A stretch of DNA of 64,000 nt from Altererythrobacter epoxidivorans (GTDB taxonomy: Bacteria; Pseudomonadota; Alphaproteobacteria; Sphingomonadales; Sphingomonadaceae), in the NCBI RefSeq assembly GCF_001281485.1, contig NZ_CP012669.1, positions 1 through 64,000 of the forward strand, in the 5' to 3' direction. The position numbers and the translations under genes are program-made. The notes beneath the pieces were generated by a model, which saw only the letters and a program-made list of their open reading frames with translations, searched no databases and had not been told where the DNA came from. Position 1 is the first letter of the stretch. Each line of letters opens with the position of its first letter. Shown here piece after piece: positions 26,901 to 34,625 of the stretch.

Positions 26901-28195
26901 GTCTTGGACGTACCAACCGCACCAACCAGGCCTCGGCCCCGCTCTTCCGGCCGGTAACCACCGACGTGAAGGGCGAACGCCGCTTCATCTCGACCATTGC
27001 GCGAAGGCTCGAGGCATTAGGCGCGCTGACGCGCGGCCAGCGCCAGACCGGCGGGCAGAACCTGTTCGACCCGGCCGACAATCTCGAAAGCGATTACGCG
27101 CGCGACGCGCTCAGCCGCTGGTTCCAGCTGCTCTATGACGGCAAGCTCGAGGCCACGAGCTTCAGTAACTTTGTCGAGCGCACCGGCCTCCGGCTCGAAA
27201 ACCCCGATGGCGGGCTGACCGACAATCTCCCCACGATCCAGCGCTGGCTCAACCGCATCCTCGCCCTGCCGATCGCGCTCCAGAACGGAATCTTCGACGA
27301 ATATCTCGGGTTGGTAGAGGCGCGGATCGAAGCCGCACGCGAAGCCGGAACGCTCGACCAGGGACTGGAAACCGTCAGGGTCGATCGCTTCACGGTCCTT
27401 GCCGACGAACTTCTCCGCACCGACCCCGTGACCGGAGCCGAGACCCGCCTCGTCTCGCTCGAAGTAACGAGGCACCTTCGGCCTCTACGCTTGCAGCGCC
27501 TCGTACGCATGCACGAGATCGGCGGCCCGCGCGCGATCCCGATGCGAAATGCGCGCTCGGGCAAGGTCGCACTGTCGGTTCCGGCCCGACGGCTCATCGC
27601 CGACGACGGCGCCGTGATCGAACGTCGGCGCCTGCTGCGCCCGCTCAAGTCTGCAAACTGCACGCTTGAGGCACTCGCTGAAAGCCATTGGGAAGAAATT
27701 GGCGTCACCGCATTCACGAGGGCCTGGCGTGCCGAGGAAGAGGAAGCGGCCAAGTCACCGGTGACCGAGCGCGTCCATCTTGCTACCGGCCTATTGCTCC
27801 CGGTCTGGAAGCGCCTGCCCGGCGATCATGTTCGGGTCACCCGGCTCTTTGCCGAGGACGGCCAGTCGATCATTGGGCGTGAAGTGCTCGATATCGATCT
27901 CGCCGCAATCGCCGAGACCTTTGGTCTTTCCGGATTTACCGGACCGGCGCCTGAGCAGATCGGCAACCTCGTCATCGCCAGCGGCAAGCCGCTGGGCCTC
28001 GCAAGCCACGATGCCTTGACCGTCAAGCGATCGCTGGTCGGCGGCGAACAGCGGCTTGAACTGACCGGGTTCTCGCCCGATCGGCTCGACTGGTACAAGG
28101 GCAAAGGCTGCTTCACCGAGATCATCCGCTACCGCACGCGCCTGTTCGTCCCGGTGTCGAATGCCTCGTCGGTTCTCCCCGCGCTTGCCGCCTGA
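23948..28195 (+). CDS. Giant methyltransferase - strawberry-notch helicase protein
   Basis: This is a 1415-residue protein. The N-terminal region holds a class I DNA methyltransferase-like fold: motif I LLEPSAGNGALALWG and motif IV MNPPF, the adenine-specific type. The centre is a superfamily II helicase of strawberry-notch type: Walker A-like GDGTGAGKGRQIAAV, Walker B region VIAFDEAHAMANA, and GLGRTNRTNQ as the arginine motif. The C-terminal part matches the SBNO extension. These proteins are common cargo or core genes in large alphaproteobacterial elements; they may protect or remodel transferred DNA, but the role is unproved. ATG 23948 has AGGAGG ten bases upstream within the shared ATCAGGAG leader. 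Confidence 0.85.
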   Translation: MFQSDLFPAGEQQSSVPLAYAVGARIAALLASGRHLSRADIAGLFAEETGVMDWGSAWTIDDYNNAVEIGALLWLRESSRIDLATNVHEAEARFDWLKAALPPRHVRSEAQVELQQFSTPPMLAWLMAGAAAISAHDTLLEPSAGNGALALWGSVRKASLLLNEIDPARRDSLGHIFAAAPITAHDGELIADLLRGPVPSAVLMNPPFARSQERGKDGETAQRHLRSAIRASAAGARIVAIMPEGFDASTFAKEQDEASLLLNVRLQQMFRRTGTGIAVRLVVFDKTPTASSPAITEDTADLISLHELITALPPRVQTSANIHRLPLGKPVRLVCKTSTQSALVRPVAPFAATPAATANAIDLAYSVLADTAPVPEQAGIYLPYRPSRIAFEDAPVHPTPLVESVAMGSVAAPQPDVCPRLPANWQANGLLSEAQCETLVYAAQAFAHDLPGQFKVSQEGTSLELANDGHAYRQGFFLGDGTGAGKGRQIAAVIMDRWLAGERRHIWITKNEALLEDARRDWEALGGLPLDIQPLSRWKLGHPATMSEGILFVTYPTLRSGRAEDTRLDQILAWAGEDFDGVIAFDEAHAMANALGGSSIRGKVKGSEQGMAGLRLQNHLPRARVLYASATGASDIANLGYTSRLGLWGPETAFPTHEAFMTEIRAGGVAAMELVARDLKAQGLYLARALSFAGVEYEILEHSLTEAQVRIYDAYAEAWAIIHRNLEAALEATRVVDEDSGDTLNRNAKAAALSIFEGTKQRFFAQLLLSMKLPSLIPAMEAALGEEHSVVVQLVSTAEAMLDRRLADLSDEEREALDIDLSPREYVIDYLSKSFPVRLMQVFADDDGNLRSEAMSDEEGNPVFCPRAVAARDALIEQLCALPPIATALDAVIEHFGTEAVAEVTGRTRRLVSGRDGQQRLERRSPSANVAEAQSFMEGTKRILVFSDAGGTGRSYHADLGCRNQQRRVHFLLEPGWRADNAIQGLGRTNRTNQASAPLFRPVTTDVKGERRFISTIARRLEALGALTRGQRQTGGQNLFDPADNLESDYARDALSRWFQLLYDGKLEATSFSNFVERTGLRLENPDGGLTDNLPTIQRWLNRILALPIALQNGIFDEYLGLVEARIEAAREAGTLDQGLETVRVDRFTVLADELLRTDPVTGAETRLVSLEVTRHLRPLRLQRLVRMHEIGGPRAIPMRNARSGKVALSVPARRLIADDGAVIERRRLLRPLKSANCTLEALAESHWEEIGVTAFTRAWRAEEEEAAKSPVTERVHLATGLLLPVWKRLPGDHVRVTRLFAEDGQSIIGREVLDIDLAAIAETFGLSGFTGPAPEQIGNLVIASGKPLGLASHDALTVKRSLVGGEQRLELTGFSPDRLDWYKGKGCFTEIIRYRTRLFVPVSNASSVLPALAA

Positions 28196-28223
28196 TCCCT
28201 CGGGCAGACCCCAGTCTCAGAAT

Positions 28224-28299
28224 GAGAGTGGAGGGAGCCCTTTGGGCTTGTGGGCCTCGTGATCCTCACCTGCGCCTTCATTCCATCAGGAGAACACCC
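28224..28299 (+). promoter_or_regulatory. GA-rich leader of the ParB-like gene
   Basis: The leader has the box GAGAGTGGAGGGAGC at 28224-28238, then a hairpin AGCCC-TTT-GGGCT (about 28236-28248) and the ribosome binding site ATCAGGAG at 28285-28292 before ATG 28300. The ArdC leader at 40706-40720 carries GAGAGGGGAGGGAGC, 14 of 15 bases the same, at a similar distance from its start. A shared control is inferred. Confidence 0.5.
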
Positions 28300-30273
28300 A
28301 TGATCCAGTCGATTCCCTTGAAGAAGCTCGTCCCGAGCCCGCGCAACGTTCGCAAGTCGAGCGACGTGCTGGCCGACCTTCAACTGCGGGCAGACATCGC
28401 CGCGCGCGGCCTGCTGCAGAACCTCGTCGTGCGCAAAGGAAAGCGCGGCAAGTTCGAGGTCGAGGCCGGCGGTCGCCGGCTCGCTGCACTGCAGGCGCTG
28501 GCCGAAGATGGCGCCTTGCCCGAGAACCACGAGGTCACCTGCCTCGTCATCGAAGGCGAAGAAAGCGAAGTGCGCGAAGCCAGCCTTGCCGAAAACTTCC
28601 AGCGTCTGGCGATGAACCCGGCCGACGAGGCGCAGGCCTTTGCTTCCATCATCGAGGCGGGGGCTACCCCCGAAGACGTGGCGCGCCGCTTCGGCCTCAC
28701 CGTCCGCTTCGTCGAAGGACGCCTGCGTTTGGCAAGTCTCGCACCCTGCGTCTTCGAAGCACTCGCCGAAGGCACGATCACGCTCGACATGGCCAAGGCC
28801 TACGGCGCGATCTCCGACGTGGAGTGGCAGGCGCATGTCTATGCCGAGTTGCAGGATGCCTGGTATCAGATCACGCCTGATACGATCCGCCGCATGGTGC
28901 TTGATGCCACGGTGCGCGGTTCCGATCCGCGAGCGGTTCTCGTCGGACGCGATGCCTACCTCGCCGCAGGTGGGCGGATCGAACGCGAACTGTTCGACGA
29001 CGATGCCAGCGAGAGCTGGATCGATGTCGCGCTGCTCGAAGACCTCGCGCACAAAGCCATGGAAGAAGCAGCAGAAAAGGCCGCGCTCGAATATGGCCTT
29101 GCCTGGGTGCGCCCGACGCTTGGCAACTACGTCAGCCATGACCTCGTCGAAGGTCTCGGCCGTCTGCCATGCGAGCCTGCGCCGATGACCGAACAGGAAG
29201 CGAAGGAACTTGGCGAGCTCGAAGCCGACTACGACCGCGTCGCCGCAGTGCTCGAAGACGAAGACAGCGACGAAGACGAGGTCGCCAAGGCCGAACAGGA
29301 ACTCGTGGTGATCGACCGCGCCATGTGCGTGCTCAATGATCGGCCGCCAGTACTCGCCGATGAGCTGAAATCCGAGGCTGGAGCTTTCCTCGTCCTCTCG
29401 CGCAATGGCGAACCGACTTTGGTCCCGCAGTTCTATACTCAGACCGAAGTCATCGCTGACGAAGGTGTGGTCGAGGCAGTCGAGAACATTGGAACGGTGA
29501 AGACTAAAGGGAGCTCGCTGTCGCAGCGCCTGCTCGACGAACTGGCCATGCAGCGCCGCGACATCCTGGCGATCCATCTCGCCAACGATCCGGCATTGGC
29601 GCTCGACTTCTTGGTCTTCACGCTCGCCGATGCCGATGGGCATGACTGGCGCGCCAAGAAAGCGTCGACGCTGGTCGGCTCGGTTGCTTCCGGCCCGGTT
29701 ACCGGGTTCGAGGCCAAGGATGCGCCCGCGAGTGCTGCTTTGGCCGAGTTTGCCGGGTCGCTCGATGAAAGCTGGCGCTCTGGCGAAAGCGATGTTGAGC
29801 GGTTTGCCAGGTTCCGGGCACTATCCGACGAGGGGCGCTCGGCCTGGCTTGGTCATGTCGTCTCGCGCACGCTTGTCGCGAGCCTGGCCTGCGAAGGCGA
29901 GCGCTCGGTGCCTATGCATGAGGCTCTGGGCTCGCTCCTGGAAATCGAGACCGCGCATTGGTGGCGTCCCACGGCGGCCAACTATTTCGACCGCGTGGCC
30001 AAGGCCCGCACGCTCGAGGCACTCGATGCTGCCGGTGGTCCCGAACTGGTCAGTCGCTACGCTGCATCGAAGAAGGCCGAATTGGCGAGCGCTGCCGAGC
30101 GCATCTTCTCCGGCAACTTCATTGGCGAGTCTGAGGTCAAGGAGCGGGCGCAGGCTTGGGTTCCGCCGATCATGCGTTTCGCCGGTTCGGAAGAAGTCGA
30201 ATTGGCCGACCACGAAGGAAACGAGGCGGTCAACGGCGAAGGAACTGACGAGATTGCCGAGCAGGCTGCCTGA
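28300..30273 (+). CDS. ParB/RepB/Spo0J-like DNA-binding protein
   Basis: This is a 657-residue protein. Residues about 1-100 form a ParB-N domain (IPLKKLVPSPRNVRKS, GLLQNLVVRKGKRGKFEVEAGGRRLAAL, EASLAENFQRLAMNP), and a helix-turn-helix stretch follows (TPEDVARRFGLTVRFVEGRLRLASLAP). The rest is a long acidic/helical extension typical of the large ParB-like proteins of plasmids and integrative elements. No ParA gene is next to it. ParB proteins bind parS-like sites and CTP for DNA segregation, but such stand-alone element proteins may act in regulation or maintenance. ATG 28300 has ATCAGGAG upstream; the earlier ATG is in the leader. Confidence 0.88.
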   Translation: MIQSIPLKKLVPSPRNVRKSSDVLADLQLRADIAARGLLQNLVVRKGKRGKFEVEAGGRRLAALQALAEDGALPENHEVTCLVIEGEESEVREASLAENFQRLAMNPADEAQAFASIIEAGATPEDVARRFGLTVRFVEGRLRLASLAPCVFEALAEGTITLDMAKAYGAISDVEWQAHVYAELQDAWYQITPDTIRRMVLDATVRGSDPRAVLVGRDAYLAAGGRIERELFDDDASESWIDVALLEDLAHKAMEEAAEKAALEYGLAWVRPTLGNYVSHDLVEGLGRLPCEPAPMTEQEAKELGELEADYDRVAAVLEDEDSDEDEVAKAEQELVVIDRAMCVLNDRPPVLADELKSEAGAFLVLSRNGEPTLVPQFYTQTEVIADEGVVEAVENIGTVKTKGSSLSQRLLDELAMQRRDILAIHLANDPALALDFLVFTLADADGHDWRAKKASTLVGSVASGPVTGFEAKDAPASAALAEFAGSLDESWRSGESDVERFARFRALSDEGRSAWLGHVVSRTLVASLACEGERSVPMHEALGSLLEIETAHWWRPTAANYFDRVAKARTLEALDAAGGPELVSRYAASKKAELASAAERIFSGNFIGESEVKERAQAWVPPIMRFAGSEEVELADHEGNEAVNGEGTDEIAEQAA

Positions 30274-30303
30274 CCCCTCCTGACAGGTCTAGGTCACTCG
30301 GCG

Positions 30304-30337
30304 GGCGGTCCGTCCCTCTAGGGACGGGCCGCCTTTT
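30304..30337 (+). terminator. Strong rho-independent terminator after the ParB-like gene
   Basis: GGCGGTCCGTCCC (30304-30316) pairs with GGGACGGGCCGCC (30321-30333), 13 bp with one G-U, loop TCTA, followed by TTTT. It closes the toprim/helicase/parB transcription unit and marks the edge of the first cargo block. Confidence 0.92.
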
Positions 30338-30525
30338 CGTGTTCTTCCAGTGCGGCGTCCGACACGATACTTCTGAATGCCACATTCCTAGTGCTGAGGA
30401 AGCGTGTCAGCAGTCGCCGACAAAGCGGTCATTGAGCAGCCGTAGCTTGTTCGTTGATAGCTGTCCTTCGTTCATGCGAAACTCAAGAACTGGACCAACT
30501 CACAGACCGAAGGCGCCACCTCTTA

Positions 30526-31554
30526 TCAGCGGAACAAACTTCGTCCACGACGCCCAAGCCCTCGCTCGTCCAGCCCCTTCTGGATCAATGCCAGAAGGCG
30601 GTCCCTCCAATCGTCGGAGTGGATGATCCGATCGAAGTGGGCATCGCGGTCGCGAAGCAGTTCGAGGCGGGAGCGCTGCGAAATGGTAGGCCAATCCTCG
30701 TACAGGACGTAAACTGCATTCCCGTATTTGAGGTTCTCGAACACCACCAGATCATCGGCGAACTGAGCTCCGAAATAGGAGCCGAAGCCGCCTTGCCCGC
30801 GAATATATGCGGTGGGGTTCAGCCGCTCGAAAAGACGCACACGGTCGCGGACATGCTTGTCGAAGTCCGGTGCGTTGCGCGGGTCCACTGGTTGTTGCGC
30901 CAGTCGCTCGATCACCTCGTCTATCGTGCCCGGCGGGAAGATTTGCCAGTCGAGGGTAATGGTGGCGATGTAGTCGTCCCGCGTGGCGTCGGCCGCGAAA
31001 ACCCCCGTTACACCCGTGTTCTCCTGAAGAACATTTATGGACCACAGTAGCATCAGATCGAACTCGCGTTCGGCCCGCTCCAGGTAAGGGGTCAGGGTGA
31101 ATCTGATGGCGACGTAATCACCGCCCCCGTCTTGCAGCACCTCCGGTTGGATCAGCATCCCCTGCGGTTCGAACACCTGATGCTGATAGACCTCACGATC
31201 CCATGTGTGCATGTGGGTGCCGTATGTGCCTGCATCCCCAAAATTCGGCGTCTCGAATACATAGGTTTTCGTGACCATCGGCCAGTCGGTTCGCTTCCGA
31301 TCCCACCCGTGGGCATTACGCTCCGACCATTTACCGGCATCCGCGGGAGGCATTACCGGCCCATCGATGATTATGGCGCCGTCCGCTGCCCGCAATCCGA
31401 TGTGGGCGTATTCGCCCCGTTCGATGTCTGCGCGAGCAATCCTCTTCGTGGCTGCAATCACAATAAGATCGCCCTCAACTTCTTCAAGCGCGGTCAGAAC
31501 GTGCGGGGGAACCTTGCGGTAGTTCCTCTTCCACGGAAATGTACGGAAGGCCAT
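30526..31554 (-). CDS. Uncharacterised 342-residue protein
   Basis: I do not recognise this protein. It has no signal peptide, no membrane segment and no obvious nucleotide-binding loop. It begins with a basic segment (FPWKRNYRKVPPHV), has a mixed alpha/beta body rich in aromatic and acidic residues, notable short motifs THMHTWDREVYQHQ and LMLLWSIN, and a basic C terminus (GLGRRGRSLFR). It is in tandem with the small repeat-protein gene 57 bases upstream and divergent from an XRE/ImmA pair, so it may be regulated by that XRE protein. The location beside defence-like genes suggests a cargo function, not shown by its sequence. Confidence 0.7.
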   Translation of the reverse strand: MAFRTFPWKRNYRKVPPHVLTALEEVEGDLIVIAATKRIARADIERGEYAHIGLRAADGAIIIDGPVMPPADAGKWSERNAHGWDRKRTDWPMVTKTYVFETPNFGDAGTYGTHMHTWDREVYQHQVFEPQGMLIQPEVLQDGGGDYVAIRFTLTPYLERAEREFDLMLLWSINVLQENTGVTGVFAADATRDDYIATITLDWQIFPPGTIDEVIERLAQQPVDPRNAPDFDKHVRDRVRLFERLNPTAYIRGQGGFGSYFGAQFADDLVVFENLKYGNAVYVLYEDWPTISQRSRLELLRDRDAHFDRIIHSDDWRDRLLALIQKGLDERGLGRRGRSLFR

Positions 31555-31611
31555 TTGGCATCGTCTCCTGAAAAGGAAGTGCCGTCCGGGTGAGCGGGCG
31601 GCACTGAATGC

Positions 31612-31830
31612 TCATTTCTCGTGGGTAGTGGTGTTCGGGCTCCGCTTGCCGTGCGCGGAGGTTACAAAGCGCCCGGAGATCGCACTGCGATACGCACCGC
31701 CGGTGCTTCCGCTCTTGCCGCTCGCTTCGTGGACCGTGGTGCTCGGGCTGCGTTTCCCGTGTGCCGAGGTCACGTAGCGTCCACTGATTGCGCTACGGTA
31801 GTGCCCACCGCCACTTTTACCTTTTGCCAT
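31612..31830 (-). CDS. Small two-repeat protein
   Basis: This is a 72-residue basic protein made almost entirely of two copies of one unit, YRSAISGRYVTSAHGKRSPS in the first copy and the same with F for Y and N for S in the second, joined by a glycine/serine linker. The start is ATG 31830, with AAGGAG eight bases upstream. I recall similar short proteins as unannotated genes in proteobacterial mobile regions, but no function. It is transcribed with the unknown gene downstream and away from the XRE gene. Confidence 0.65.
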   Translation of the reverse strand: MAKGKSGGGHYRSAISGRYVTSAHGKRSPSTTVHEASGKSGSTGGAYRSAISGRFVTSAHGKRSPNTTTHEK

Positions 31831-31872
31831 AATCAAGGCTCCTTGTGCTCGTGGCAGGTGAGTTCGTTACTG

Positions 31873-31889
31873 CCATACACGGTGTATGG
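31873..31889. promoter_or_regulatory. Perfect 17-base palindromic operator
   Basis: CCATACAC-G-GTGTATGG is a perfect inverted repeat (8+1+8) in the gap between the divergent small-repeat-protein and XRE genes. Size, symmetry and position fit an XRE-dimer operator controlling both directions. Binding by the 31963 gene product is inference. Confidence 0.7.
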
Positions 31890-31962
31890 TGACTACGAGT
31901 TCGCTTGTCAAGCATAAGGAGTCAGGTTATCGCCGAACTTCCCTAACAGCACCGGAGGACAG

Positions 31963-32286
31963 ATGCCATCCCTGCTCGGCACCAAGATTAATGAACTTCG
32001 TCGGGAACGCGGGCTCACGCTTGAACAGCTTGCGCAAGCGACCGACAGCTCAAAGAGCTATATGTGGGAGATCGAGAATAAGGACGTTGCCCGCCCATCT
32101 GCCGAGAAACTTGAGAGGATTGCGAACGCTTTAGGTGTCACGTCCGCGTTCCTGATTGACGCCTCGCAGGTCAAGCCGACCGAGGATGTGGAAGACACAG
32201 CATTCTTTCATCGATTTCAGAAAGCTGATCCCGATGTGAAGGCGAAGCTCAAGCGGATTCTGGACGTGCTAGACGATGAGGAGTGA
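31963..32286 (+). CDS. XRE-family regulator of an ImmA/IrrE pair
   Basis: This is a 107-residue protein. The first 65 residues are a Cro/CI helix-turn-helix (GTKINELRRERGLTLEQLAQ, SSKSYMWEIENKDVARPSAE), followed by an acidic tail (LDVLDDEE). A GGAGG ribosome binding site precedes ATG 31963. The end overlaps the metallopeptidase gene by 11 bases, the classical arrangement in which the ImmA/IrrE protease cleaves its XRE repressor after a stress signal (known for the family, inferred here). The palindrome 75 bases upstream is the likely operator. Confidence 0.88.
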   Translation: MPSLLGTKINELRRERGLTLEQLAQATDSSKSYMWEIENKDVARPSAEKLERIANALGVTSAFLIDASQVKPTEDVEDTAFFHRFQKADPDVKAKLKRILDVLDDEE

Positions 32287-33124
32287 TCCCACCACACCAA
32301 GCGCGTGGGCCAATACCCTCGTGACGATGTGGGGGCCGCGGTTCCCGGTAGATGTGCGCCAAATCGCGCTCGAATACTCCAAGCGTTTCAGCGATCCCAT
32401 CCTGGACATCATTGAAGCGCCGGTGCCGTGCTTCGAGGGCGCGCTTGCTCCGCTCAAAAAGCGTGGCGGGTGGGCCATCCTGTATAATCCGGGCATCCGC
32501 TCGGCAGGGCGGATTAATTACACCCTCGGGCACGAATGGGGACATTACCTTTGTCACCGCCAGCAATCGCCCGCTGGATTCGAGTGTGGTGAGAGCGACG
32601 TGCTGGGCGGATCGCGGCAGCAGGAGCGGGAGGCAGATAAGTTCGCATCCTATCTGTTGATGCCGCTCACCGATTTCCGAGCCCAGGTAGGTGCACAGCG
32701 CATGACGCTGGACCTCTTGAAGCACTGCGCTGATCGCTATGATGTATCGCTGACGGCCGCTGCGTTAAAGTGGCTGGAAAGCACCGGTCTGTGCGCCGCC
32801 GTTGTGGTCGCCACCAACGGCTTCGTGTTGTGGGGCCGCCGGAGTGCAGCAGCGGGCCGCGCTCGCATCTTTTTCCCATCCGGCATGGAATTGCCGCGAG
32901 GATCTCTCGCCGCAGGAAGCGGTGGCTCATCTCCCCCGTCTGAGGGGCAGGACCTGCCGCCGGGCGTCTGGTGGAACCGGCCGGTGCGCGAAGTCGCAAT
33001 CTTTGCTGACCATTACGAAATGACAATCTCGCTGCTTATCTTTGAGGACCACGGCGTGTTGCCCGACGGCTGGGAAGACGATAAGGTCGAGGACACGGTT
33101 GATCGCTTTGCGCTGAGGAAATAG
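32276..33124 (+). CDS. ImmA/IrrE-family zinc metallopeptidase
   Basis: This is a 282-residue protein. The zinc motif is HEWGH (H86, E87, H90) in NYTLGHEWGHYLCH, with the probable third ligand E119 in READKFASYLLMP, the COG2856/DUF955 signature. The C-terminal 130 residues form a less conserved sensory-type domain. The gene overlaps the XRE gene and should act on that protein, as ImmA does on ImmR in ICEBs1 or IrrE on DdrO. The pair may sense DNA damage and derepress the divergent genes at 30526-31830 or control element transfer; neither is proven. Confidence 0.88.
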   Translation: MRSDPTTPSAWANTLVTMWGPRFPVDVRQIALEYSKRFSDPILDIIEAPVPCFEGALAPLKKRGGWAILYNPGIRSAGRINYTLGHEWGHYLCHRQQSPAGFECGESDVLGGSRQQEREADKFASYLLMPLTDFRAQVGAQRMTLDLLKHCADRYDVSLTAAALKWLESTGLCAAVVVATNGFVLWGRRSAAAGRARIFFPSGMELPRGSLAAGSGGSSPPSEGQDLPPGVWWNRPVREVAIFADHYEMTISLLIFEDHGVLPDGWEDDKVEDTVDRFALRK

Positions 33125-33375
33125 ACAGCGATCGCCGACTTTGCTGTCTACCCGCTCCAGAGCGCCGAAGCAGCAATAGCCGACATTGGGAGCGCACCTG
33201 TGTTTCCGGCACATCCACGACAAAACCGTCATAGAGCGTCAATCATGGCACTCGGCGTCATCGATCACAGCAGAAAGCGTGAGGCTGACAACTGACGTGA
33301 GCCGAGTGACGTTCAGAGGGAAGGAATCGAGAGGGCAATGGCGTTTCTGATCGTTTTCCAGTGCAAACGCCTTCG

Positions 33376-34623
33376 TCATATATCGGCGGGCCAGGCCCAG
33401 CTGAAGTAGCGATTATAGACGTCGGCGAGGTCAGTCGGCGCAGCATGCGAGCTGATCGCGCTCGAATACCAGTGCGTTGTGGTCGCGATCGGTGTCGGGA
33501 AGGTTTGCGCGATGTAGGGATTGAACGGGCCGAAGGCTGGTGACACGGCGCGATAGTCCTTATTGATCGTCTTGAGCCAGCTCACGCAGACCGTTTGCGC
33601 TCCTGCGGCCTTCAGATAGGCCCGTGCACCCTCGAAGCTGTTACCCTCGGTGCAGATATCATCGATAACGAGGACACGCTTGCCGCCGCGCGCGGGCGGC
33701 GACTTATAGGGTTTGCCGCCCACTCCGCGGACCGGCGCCGGGTTGAGCCGGATCGTGTTGAGCTGATTGTCGAGGCCCACGCTTCCCCCTGAGGCCCGCG
33801 CGGTCTGCGATTTCACCGCTTTGGTGTGACGGAGAATGAGGTCGGGCAGATAGCTCTTGCGCAGTGACTGCCCCAGGATGTTGAGCGCCTCACTGATCAC
33901 CGTCGCGTTGGAAGTCGGCGCGTGCCCGGGATAGGCGGTGATATAGTCGATCTCGTCAGCGAGACCTGAAAAATAGATGCGCGCCGCGAGAAGACGGCCC
34001 CAGAAATTCGCATCGCCGGCCCCGTGTTTCGAGGTCGCCTTGGCGTTTTCAGAATAGGCATGCGCTTGTGCGTAGCGCGGCGAGAGCGTTGTGAAAGGCG
34101 CGAGCGCATAGACCCGCAGATCGCCCTGTTCGAGCGCCCAGAACCAGCCGTCGAGGCCCAGACAGAGGCAATCGACGAAGCGCGCGACGTCGCGCGGAGA
34201 GTCGAATTGAAAGCCGTAGGGGCTCGCCACTCCGTGCCACATGACGTTCACAAACAGCAGGCCGCCATTGGCAGCGGTCTTCATATCGTCGGTGGTGTTG
34301 CCGACATAGAGGACCTCATTCCGCTGCCAGCCCTTCTCGGAGAGGATATGCGCGGTGGAATCGGCGCGTGGCTTATACGGCATCCCGTTTTGGCCGCCGA
34401 TATAATAGCAGATCGGACCGAGCCGCTCTTCGAGCAGGGTCCGGAACGGCTTGGACTGGCCGGGACTGGTGACCGTCCAGTCATGGTTGCCAATGAAAAC
34501 CGGCTCGACACCCCGCGCCTTGAGATAGCGCAGCAGCCGCAGCGTTTCCTCAAACAGCGGCGCGTTGATCGTGCCCTTGGTCACGAGCACATCGTGCAGC
34601 GAAAAGATCGCCCCCTTGAGCAC
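33376..34623 (-). CDS. HAD-like domain fused to a phosphoribosyltransferase domain (ShosT-like)
   Basis: This is a 415-residue protein. Residues about 1-130 follow the HAD fold: motif I region AIFSLHDVLV, basic K84 in MPYKPRAD and motif IV VLYVGNTTDDMKTA (104-115). In motif I the nucleophile position two residues before D11 is leucine, so phosphatase activity is doubtful. Residues about 210-345 carry a type I phosphoribosyltransferase core with PRPP loop VLVIDDICTEGNSF (D321, D322). The GTG start at 34623 is two bases after the stop of the DprA-like gene; it is the last gene of a four-gene unit. By analogy with ShosTA, this could be a toxic effector controlled by a DprA partner. Confidence 0.8.
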   Translation of the reverse strand: MLKGAIFSLHDVLVTKGTINAPLFEETLRLLRYLKARGVEPVFIGNHDWTVTSPGQSKPFRTLLEERLGPICYYIGGQNGMPYKPRADSTAHILSEKGWQRNEVLYVGNTTDDMKTAANGGLLFVNVMWHGVASPYGFQFDSPRDVARFVDCLCLGLDGWFWALEQGDLRVYALAPFTTLSPRYAQAHAYSENAKATSKHGAGDANFWGRLLAARIYFSGLADEIDYITAYPGHAPTSNATVISEALNILGQSLRKSYLPDLILRHTKAVKSQTARASGGSVGLDNQLNTIRLNPAPVRGVGGKPYKSPPARGGKRVLVIDDICTEGNSFEGARAYLKAAGAQTVCVSWLKTINKDYRAVSPAFGPFNPYIAQTFPTPIATTTHWYSSAISSHAAPTDLADVYNRYFSWAWPADI

Positions 34624-34625
34624 GG

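Noticed and set aside
28129..29643. A 504-codon open frame on the minus strand
   Set aside because: It lies wholly antisense to the well-supported ParB-like gene, has no family features, and long antisense frames are expected in GC-rich coding DNA.
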